Assembly: GCA_020217165.1 (NCBI GenBank)
Contig: JAIWOE010000193.1
Span: 1 to 7,038, forward strand
Source: Desulfovibrio sp.
Lineage (GTDB): Bacteria > Desulfobacterota > Desulfovibrionia > Desulfovibrionales > Desulfovibrionaceae
DNA: 7,038 bases
Direction of reading: 5' to 3'
Shown here: piece by piece, positions 1-7,038 of the stretch
Layout of the letters: each line of letters begins with the position of its first letter
Numbering within the stretch: the stretch's first letter is position 1
The notes under the pieces: model-generated
What the model saw: the letters and a program-made list of their open reading frames with translations, nothing else
What the model was told of the DNA's origin: nothing
Database searches by the model: none
Translations under genes and position numbers: made by a program

Positions 1-42
1 CCCAGCCACGGGGCGGCCACGGGTGTGACGCCAGCGGCGCGC

Positions 43-78
43 CCGGCCTGACCCGCTTGACCGGCCTGACCCGGTGGG
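43..78. repeat. Two-copy 18-bp tandem repeat downstream of the hybrid kinase gene
   Basis: Two adjacent 18-bp units (43-60 and 61-78) share a perfect 13-base core, CCGGCCTGACCCG, and match at 15 of 18 positions. They lie just beyond the stop codon of the minus-strand hybrid kinase. Bases 1-94 contain no open frame with a convincing start and ribosome binding site. No stem-loop followed by a T-tract is visible, so no terminator is called. The GAGCCGGCTC palindrome at 86-95 touches the kinase stop codon but lacks a loop. Function is unknown; in GC-rich DNA this may be simple slippage. Confidence 0.5.
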
Positions 79-94
79 ACCCGGAGGAGCCGGC

Positions 95-2806
<2,712 letters not shown>

Positions 2807-2902
2807 CCACCTTCCCCCCCGCATGCTGAAAGCCGCAGGTTTACCCTAGGGCGGTTTGTCCGGTTTTGCAACACGATGCGCCGGTATTTTGCGCCCATGG
2901 CG

Positions 2903-2918
2903 TGCATTTCACTTGCCA
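2903..2918 (-). promoter_or_regulatory. Candidate sigma-54 (-24/-12) promoter facing the hybrid kinase gene
   Basis: Read on the minus strand, these bases are TGGCAAGTGAAATGCA. Against the sigma-54 consensus TGGCACG-N4-TTGCW, the invariant GG and GC are present with the required 10-bp spacing, and only two constrained positions differ. The predicted transcription start is near 2892, giving a leader of about 86 nt before the preferred ATG at 2806. A gene for a sigma-54 activator lies in the same cluster, which makes the match more credible. On the plus strand the same bases include TTGCCA, which could instead be a weak -35 element for the opposite operon. No matching strong -10 is seen. Confidence 0.45.
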
Positions 2919-2970
2919 AAGGTCCGGAGCCTGGGATAGGGACCAATTTCCATACCAAAAGAGACTGAAT

Positions 2971-4560
2971 ATGACGCATGCCACCATGACCCATCCCCTG
3001 GCTCCTGTCTACGACGCCCTGCCCGTGGGCGTGATTTTGGCTGATGACGCCGATGAAATCGTCTTCGTCAACCGGGAGTTTCACCGCGTCACTGAAGTCA
3101 CCGCGCGGGACCTGGAGTTCATGAGCTTTCAGGACATCCTGTCCCTCTTTTGCCTGGGCATGTGCGCCTCCATGCCGGACATCTGCTGCCCCAAAAACAA
3201 GTGGCTCAATGTGGAACGCTCCATTGCCAGGGCCGACGGCTCCACCGGCTGGGTCCGCATCCATTGTTCCGCCGTGGAGGTGGACGGCCAGCGCCTGCAG
3301 CAGCTTATCGTGGAAGATGTGACCAAGTACCGCGACTGCATCGACGGCCTGCTCAACCGCAAAAAGAAATATCAAAGCATCCTGGAAAAGCGGCCGGACC
3401 CCATCTGCTGCTTTCTGCCGGATTTTTCCATCACCTATGCCAATGCCTCCTGCTGCCGGTGTCTGGGCCGACGGCGCAACGAGTGTGTGGGCGAGAACCT
3501 GTTGCTGGCCCTGCCGCCGGCGGTGCGGGAGGGCTTTCACAGCGCCGTGGCCTCCATCACCCCCGAGCATCCCGTGGCCGAGGTGGAGCAACGCCTGGAA
3601 GACGCCGGCAGCCTGGGCCCCCTGGAGGACCGCCCCATGTGGATACGCTGGGTGGTGCAGGGATTTTTCTACAAAACCGGCCATATCCGCGAGTATCAGG
3701 CCGTGGGCATGGACATTTCGGACCAGAAGCTGGCCGAAAGCCGGGTGCTGCATGCGGACAGGCTGCTGTCCCTGGGGGCGCTGGTGTCCGAGGTGGCGCA
3801 CGAGATCAATAATCCCAACAACTTCATCATGCTCAACGCCCCCCTGCTCATGGACCTGTGGTGGCGGCTGCAGCCGGCCCTGGAGCGCCTGCGCGAGGAG
3901 GATGTGGAGCAGGACATGGGCGGCGTGGGAATCCCGGAAATCGTGGATTTTGTGCCCAAACTCCTGCAGGGCGTGGTGGAAGGCTCCACGCGCATCAACC
4001 GCATCGTCAAGGAACTCAAGCAGTACAGCCGCCAGGATGTGGACGGCGGCTTCGAGCTGCTGAGTGTCAACGAGGTGGTCCAGGCCGCAGCCCTGCTCAT
4101 GCACAAGAATATCGGCCGCCGCACCCGGCGCTTTGACGTCCGCTATGGCACGGGCCTGCCCTTGGTGCGCGGCCGGCGGCAGCGGTTGGAACAGGTGGTG
4201 GTGAATTTGCTGCAGAACGCCTGCCACGCCCTGGAGCACGAGGGCCAGGGCATTGTGGTGGAAACCCGCCGCAATGCCGAGGCTGGGGCCGTGGAAATCG
4301 TGGTGGCCGACGATGGCGTGGGCATCCCTCCCGAGGCCTTGCCCCTGGTGACGCAACCCTTCTATTCCACCAAAGGGCACCAGGGCGGCACGGGCTTGGG
4401 CTTGTCCATTTCCCTGTCCATTGCCCGGGAGCATGGCGGCCGGCTGGAGCTGGAGTCCGCCCCCGGCCAGGGCACCCGGGCGGTGCTGGCCTTGCCGGAA
4501 GCCCTGCCCAGCGGTTTGCCCAACAGCTTGCCCAACAGCTTACCTGGCGGGGAGATCTGA
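2971..4560 (+). CDS. Soluble cysteine-rich PAS-PAS sensor histidine kinase, partner of the downstream NtrC-type regulator
   Basis: This 529-residue kinase has no membrane segment and so should sense a cytoplasmic signal. Two PAS regions lie at about 6-115 and 128-245, followed by a HisKA helix pair with phosphoacceptor H267 in AHEINNPNN. The ATPase domain has N-box N406, the DDGVG box at 437-441, a PFYSTKG segment and the GGTGLGL box at 462-468. This core is typical of kinases paired with NtrC-type regulators. The sensor half holds twelve cysteines between residues 61 and 162: C61, C65, C72, C73, C99, C113, C136, C137, C151, C152, C154 and C162. Such density suggests metal or Fe-S binding, or thiol redox chemistry (inference). 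The frame stays open back to a TTG at 2866, but ATG 2971 is preferred: it has a weak purine stretch (AAAAGAG) upstream, and PAS homology begins soon after. ATG 2986 is possible. The stop codon is 2 nt from the regulator gene, indicating one operon. The C-terminal tail is a proline-rich repeat. Confidence 0.93.
   Translation: MTHATMTHPLAPVYDALPVGVILADDADEIVFVNREFHRVTEVTARDLEFMSFQDILSLFCLGMCASMPDICCPKNKWLNVERSIARADGSTGWVRIHCSAVEVDGQRLQQLIVEDVTKYRDCIDGLLNRKKKYQSILEKRPDPICCFLPDFSITYANASCCRCLGRRRNECVGENLLLALPPAVREGFHSAVASITPEHPVAEVEQRLEDAGSLGPLEDRPMWIRWVVQGFFYKTGHIREYQAVGMDISDQKLAESRVLHADRLLSLGALVSEVAHEINNPNNFIMLNAPLLMDLWWRLQPALERLREEDVEQDMGGVGIPEIVDFVPKLLQGVVEGSTRINRIVKELKQYSRQDVDGGFELLSVNEVVQAAALLMHKNIGRRTRRFDVRYGTGLPLVRGRRQRLEQVVVNLLQNACHALEHEGQGIVVETRRNAEAGAVEIVVADDGVGIPPEALPLVTQPFYSTKGHQGGTGLGLSISLSIAREHGGRLELESAPGQGTRAVLALPEALPSGLPNSLPNSLPGGEI
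3067..3084 (+). promoter_or_regulatory. Isolated copy of the 18-bp repeat unit inside the PAS kinase gene
   Basis: These 18 bases match the tandem unit at 6009-6062 at 15 of 18 positions, including the first 11 without interruption. The site lies about 150 bp from the sigma-54-like sequence at 2903-2918, on the side where an activator of the hybrid kinase promoter would bind. The array upstream of the SQR-like gene sits at a similar distance from its own promoter. The second half-site (TGAC) is degraded to TTTC here. The bases also encode Val-Asn-Arg-Glu of a PAS strand, where similar residues are common, so coincidence is a serious alternative. Confidence 0.3.
4518..4541 (+). repeat. 12-bp tandem duplication encoding the kinase's C-terminal Asn-Ser-Leu-Pro tail
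   Basis: GCCCAACAGCTT occurs twice in succession, giving a repeated Asn-Ser-Leu-Pro in the last residues of the PAS kinase, beyond the ATPase fold. The preceding codons (Leu-Pro-Ser-Gly) look like a diverged third copy. The unit keeps the frame, so the tail can lengthen or shorten without harming the gene. It is probably a length-variable, non-essential tail. Confidence 0.6.
4549..4554 (+). promoter_or_regulatory. Ribosome binding site of the NtrC-type regulator
   Basis: GGGGAG lies within the last codons of the kinase gene, 8 nt before the ATG at 4563. The kinase stop codon (TGA, 4558-4560) falls between this site and the ATG. This layout supports translational coupling and fixes the start of the regulator. 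Confidence 0.75.
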
Positions 4561-4562
4561 GC

Positions 4563-6023
4563 ATGCCCGCGACTCCCCGTTCCCGGACGCCCAACCCGCC
4601 CGCGCCCATCCTCATTGTGGACGACGAGGAGCAGGCCCTCACCAGCTATGCCCTGAACCTGCGCTTTTCCGGCATCACCAACACCATGCTCTGCTCCGAC
4701 AGCCGCACCGTGCCGGAGCTGCTCGCCAGCCGCACCTTTTCGTTAGTGATGCTGGACCTCTCCATGCCCCACACCAGCGGGGAGGACATCCTGGCTCACA
4801 TGCGCGCCCAAGCCCTGGATGTGCCGGCCATCGTCATCACCGGGCACAACGAAGTGGAGACGGCGGTGCGCTGCATGCAGGCGGGGGCGCGGGATTATCT
4901 GGTCAAACCAGTGGACCGCGCCCGGCTGCTGGCCGCCGTGACCCAGGCCCTGGAGGGCCGGGCTGCGGACGCGTCTCGCGCCATGGGACCTGCTGCCGTG
5001 GCCCCGCCGGCGGACTCCGGAGGCGAACTGCTGACCTGCAACCCCGCCATGCGCGCGGTGCAGGCCCAGCTGGCGGCCGTGGCCCGTTCCCGGGAGCCGG
5101 CCCTGGTGGTGGGCGAAACCGGCGTGGGCAAGGAGCTGGCTGCCCGGGCCATCCACGCCGCGGCCATGGCACTGGTCCCGGGTGGCTCCAGGCCCTTCAT
5201 TGGCTGCAACGTGGCCGGGCTGGATGACGTGATGCTCTCGGACACCCTTTTTGGCCACAAAAAGGGGGCCTACACCGGTGCCCTGGGCAGCCGGGCTGGC
5301 CTTATGGAAGAAGCCGGTACAGGCACATTGTTCCTGGACGAAATTGGCGACCTTTCCCTGGCCTCCCAGCTCAAGCTGCTGCGCTGCATCCAGGAGCGGG
5401 AATACTATCCCCTGGGCTCGGACACCCCCCGTCCCATGGAATGCCGGCTGGTGGCCGCCACCAACAAGACCATGGCCGAGCTGCTGGACCCCGCGGTGTT
5501 CCGGCGGGATCTGTTTTTCCGGATGCGGACACATCTCATTGAAATCCCCCCGCTCCGAGAACGCCTGGAGGATCTGGCCCTCCTGGTGCCCCTGTTTCTG
5601 GAAGAGGCGGCCCGGCAGACGGGGCGGCCCGCCCCGGCCATTCCCCGGGAGTTGTACCCCCTGCTGGAGGGCTATGCCTTTCCCGGCAACGTGCGCGAGC
5701 TGAAGTCCATGCTCTTCCACGCCTGCACCGTACATCAGGGCAGCGGCCCCCTGGACCTGGCGCCGCTGGTGGCCTGGATGGAGTCCGTGCGTCAGGGGCT
5801 GGCACACTCTACCCCAGCGCTCCCTGCCCCATCCCCCGTGCTCCCGAATCGGGAACGCCTGCCCACCCTCAGGCAGGCCGAGGCCCGGGTGGCCGAGGAT
5901 GTGATTCTCCAGGCCCTGCGCCAGGCCGGGGGTAATCAAAGCAAGGCTGCCAGAATCCTGGGGATTTCCCGCCAGGCCCTGCACAAGCGCCTCAAGAGGC
6001 TGGGCGAAGTCAACCGGGACTGA
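4563..6023 (+). CDS. NtrC-family sigma-54-dependent response regulator (REC-AAA+-Fis HTH)
   Basis: This 486-residue protein is a complete bacterial enhancer-binding protein. The receiver (about 15-130) has acidic D20 and D21, phosphoacceptor D65, T93 and K115. The AAA+ domain (about 155-390) has Walker A GETGVGKE (184-191), a GAYTGA loop (235-240) that contacts sigma-54, Walker B LFLDEIG (256-262), arginines in FRRDLFFR (313-320) that probably include the arginine finger, and the NVREL sensor II region (376-380). GAYTGA is a conservative F-to-Y variant of the usual GAFTGA. A proline-rich linker (about 410-432) leads to a Fis-type helix-turn-helix (about 442-482) with GNQSKAARILGISRQALHKRL. 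It should dimerise, bind upstream sites and hydrolyse ATP to open sigma-54 RNA polymerase at target promoters. The gene starts 2 nt after the PAS kinase stop, and the two form a cognate pair. Its last residues (Val-Asn-Arg-Asp) and stop codon are written in the first copy of the tandem repeat that may be its own binding site. Confidence 0.96.
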   Translation: MPATPRSRTPNPPAPILIVDDEEQALTSYALNLRFSGITNTMLCSDSRTVPELLASRTFSLVMLDLSMPHTSGEDILAHMRAQALDVPAIVITGHNEVETAVRCMQAGARDYLVKPVDRARLLAAVTQALEGRAADASRAMGPAAVAPPADSGGELLTCNPAMRAVQAQLAAVARSREPALVVGETGVGKELAARAIHAAAMALVPGGSRPFIGCNVAGLDDVMLSDTLFGHKKGAYTGALGSRAGLMEEAGTGTLFLDEIGDLSLASQLKLLRCIQEREYYPLGSDTPRPMECRLVAATNKTMAELLDPAVFRRDLFFRMRTHLIEIPPLRERLEDLALLVPLFLEEAARQTGRPAPAIPRELYPLLEGYAFPGNVRELKSMLFHACTVHQGSGPLDLAPLVAWMESVRQGLAHSTPALPAPSPVLPNRERLPTLRQAEARVAEDVILQALRQAGGNQSKAARILGISRQALHKRLKRLGEVNRD

Positions 6024-6080
6024 CACGTCAACCGGGACTGACACGTCAACCGGGACTGACACGTCAGCTGCGGTTGACAC
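6009..6080 (+). repeat. Four tandem 18-bp units, probable upstream activator-binding array
   Basis: Three identical copies of GTCAACCGGGACTGACAC lie head to tail at 6009-6026, 6027-6044 and 6045-6062. A fourth, diverged copy (13 of 18 matches) follows at 6063-6080. Each unit carries the inverted half-sites GTCA-N8-TGAC. Each of the three junctions creates the near-palindrome TGACACGTCA (6021-6030, 6039-6048, 6057-6066). The array lies about 157-228 bp upstream of the predicted transcription start of the SQR-like gene, the usual zone for enhancer-like sites of NtrC-type activators. The first copy is inside the regulator gene and encodes its last residues and stop. The fourth copy differs in the centre but keeps both half-sites, as expected of selected binding sites. 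The identity of the binding protein is inferred. Confidence 0.8.
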
Positions 6081-6210
6081 TCCTGCTATCCATGTGAAAA
6101 TGCGGCACAACGCAAAATCATACCAGCACAGGTGTAAACCAGGGTTGCGCGCATTCAGACCTCTGGGGAATAGATTGGCGCAACAAGGCGAATTCACGCG
6201 GAAAAAACTT

Positions 6211-6226
6211 TGGCCCAGCCCTTGCT
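6211..6226 (+). promoter_or_regulatory. Sigma-54 (-24/-12) promoter of the SQR-like flavoprotein gene
   Basis: TGGCCCAGCCCTTGCT matches the sigma-54 consensus TGGCACG-N4-TTGCW at all but two constrained positions. It has the invariant GG and GC separated by exactly 10 bp. The predicted transcription start is near 6237, leaving a leader of about 66 nt before the ATG at 6303. A gene for a sigma-54 activator ends about 190 bp upstream, and a tandem repeat array lies at enhancer distance, so three independent features agree. No clear IHF site (WATCAA-N4-TTR) was found between array and promoter. Confidence 0.78.
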
Positions 6227-6285
6227 CTTATGGCTCCATGCAGCGGGCGGTGCGCCCCTGCGCATCAGGCATCTACATCCTAATC

Positions 6286-6291
6286 AGGGAG
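6286..6291 (+). promoter_or_regulatory. Ribosome binding site of the SQR-like gene
   Basis: AGGGAG precedes the ATG at 6303 by 11 nt, slightly long but usable. An in-frame GTG at 6294 would be only 2 nt from this site, too close. The conserved nucleotide-binding N-terminus also begins at the ATG. Confidence 0.55.
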
Positions 6292-6302
6292 CCGTGAACG
6301 AT

Positions 6303-7038
6303 ATGAAAAAGCTGTTGATCCTGGGCTCGGGCGCCGGCGGCGTCATGGTGGCCGCCAAGATGGCCAAGCTGCTGAACCCCAAAGAGTGGAAAATCACCGT
6401 CATCGACCGGTCCTGGCAGCATCATTATCAGGCTGGCTGGCTGTTCATCCCCTTTGGCATCTATTCGCTGAAGGACTGCATCAAGCCGCAGATGGACTTC
6501 ATCCCGCCCAATGTGGACTTTGTGCAGGATGAAATCGAGAACATCGATCCCGTCTCCAAGAAAGTCACGTGCAAAGGCGGCACCTACACCTATGATTGGG
6601 TGGTGGTGGGTACCGGCTGCCGCATTGTGCCCGACGAAATCGAAGGCATGGCCGACGGCTGGCGCAAGGACATCCACGACTTCTACACCCCCGATGGCGC
6701 CGTGGCCCTGGCCAAGAAGCTCAAGCACTTCAACAAGGGCAAGCTGGTTCTCAACATTGCGGAAATGCCCATCAAGTGCCCAGTGGCCCCCATGGAATTC
6801 GTGTTCCTGGCCGACTGGTTCTACATGATCAACGATTCCCGCTGCAACATTGAGATTGAGTTGGTCACCCCCCTCACGGGCGCCTTTACCAAGCCCGTGG
6901 CTGCGGAAATCCTGGGCAAGCTGTGCGAAGAAAAGAACATCAAGATCACGCCCAACTTTGAAATCGGCAGCGTGGACGTGGGCCGCAAGGTCATTGAATC
7001 CCACACTGGGCAGGAAGTGGAGTACGACCTGCTGGTTT
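6303..7038 (+). CDS. SQR/FCSD-like FAD-dependent oxidoreductase, N-terminal part (cut by window edge)
   Basis: The first 245 residues are present; the frame is open to the window end. The N-terminus MKKLLILGSGAGG carries the GxGxxG dinucleotide-binding fold (G8-G10-G13 region) for FAD. A second strand ends in VVVGTG (100-105), as in pyridine nucleotide-disulfide oxidoreductase flavoproteins. The stretch around C159 (IKCPVAPMEF) resembles the conserved cysteine segment of sulfide:quinone oxidoreductases and flavocytochrome c sulfide dehydrogenases. Other cysteines are C59, C90, C106, C181 and C208. Family members oxidise sulfide or related sulfur species through a cysteine persulfide and pass electrons to quinone or cytochrome c. 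The second catalytic cysteine and any C-terminal membrane-binding helix lie beyond the window, so the substrate and acceptor are unproven. The gene sits behind a sigma-54 promoter with an upstream repeat array, next to the two-component pair that probably controls it. Codon use resembles that of its neighbours. Confidence 0.85.
   Translation, partial: MKKLLILGSGAGGVMVAAKMAKLLNPKEWKITVIDRSWQHHYQAGWLFIPFGIYSLKDCIKPQMDFIPPNVDFVQDEIENIDPVSKKVTCKGGTYTYDWVVVGTGCRIVPDEIEGMADGWRKDIHDFYTPDGAVALAKKLKHFNKGKLVLNIAEMPIKCPVAPMEFVFLADWFYMINDSRCNIEIELVTPLTGAFTKPVAAEILGKLCEEKNIKITPNFEIGSVDVGRKVIESHTGQEVEYDLLV

Noticed and set aside
1..94. Possible gene or CRISPR-like array at the left edge
   Set aside because: There are only two short GC-rich units with no spacers between them, no supportable start codon and no terminator-like hairpin with T-tract.
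2913..2940. Sigma-70-like TTGCCA followed after 16 bp by GATAGG before the PAS kinase operon
   Set aside because: The -10 matches at only three of six positions. No better promoter for the operon was found, but this one is too weak to call.
2866..2970. Upstream TTG start extending the PAS kinase by 35 residues
   Set aside because: The extension has no ribosome binding site, overlaps the divergent promoter region and precedes the conserved start of the first PAS domain.
6074..6101. Sigma-70-like TTGACA followed after 16 bp by GAAAAT
   Set aside because: The -35 is perfect but is part of the fourth repeat copy, and the -10 is poor. It would give a leader of almost 200 nt, and the sigma-54 site nearby explains the gene better.
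6093..6109. CRP/FNR-like inverted repeat (TGTGA ... GCACA)
   Set aside because: The half-sites are one base off the standard spacing and the second half is imperfect.
4743..6197. Minus-strand open frame opposite the NtrC-type regulator
   Set aside because: It is an antisense shadow of a gene with every expected motif. Its repeated Asp-Val-Ser-Val-Pro-Val segment is only the reverse reading of the tandem array.
6094..6297. Small plus-strand frame of 67 codons between the regulator and the SQR-like gene
   Set aside because: It has no ribosome binding site, spans the sigma-54 promoter and has no recognisable domain.

Overview
This is a GC-rich window with high third-position G/C and four protein genes. 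They form a signalling cluster next to the beginning of a flavoprotein oxidoreductase gene. The gene types (a periplasmic-sensing hybrid kinase, a soluble PAS kinase paired with an NtrC-type regulator, and a sulfide:quinone-reductase-like flavoprotein) and the base composition suggest a sulfate-reducing Desulfovibrio-like bacterium (Desulfovibrionales). That assignment is inference; the window contains no rRNA or other taxonomic marker.

Layout: bases 1-94 hold no supportable gene, only a short 18-bp tandem repeat. Bases 95-2806 (minus strand) encode a membrane-anchored hybrid histidine kinase with Cache, HAMP, PAS, HisKA, HATPase and receiver regions. A divergent intergenic region (2807-2970) carries a minus-strand sigma-54-like sequence that could drive the hybrid kinase. 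Bases 2971-4560 (plus) encode a soluble, cysteine-rich, double-PAS histidine kinase. It is followed after 2 nt by 4563-6023, a complete NtrC-family sigma-54 activator (receiver, AAA+, Fis-type helix-turn-helix). Bases 6024-6302 form a regulatory region. It contains four 18-bp tandem repeats that start inside the 3' end of the activator gene, then a strong -24/-12 sigma-54 promoter, then a ribosome binding site. From 6303 to the window end runs the N-terminal 245 residues of an SQR/FCSD-type FAD oxidoreductase, cut by the window edge.

How the parts may work together (inference): the cysteine-rich kinase phosphorylates the activator. The activator binds the tandem repeats about 157-228 bp upstream of the predicted start of transcription and switches on the SQR-like gene through sigma-54 RNA polymerase. 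Twelve cysteines in the kinase's sensor half, together with a target of the sulfide-oxidising flavoprotein family, make a reactive-sulfur, redox or metal signal the most attractive hypothesis. A 15/18 match to the repeat unit near the start of the kinase gene, about 150 bp from the sigma-54-like site facing the hybrid kinase, raises the possibility that the divergent kinase is a second target.
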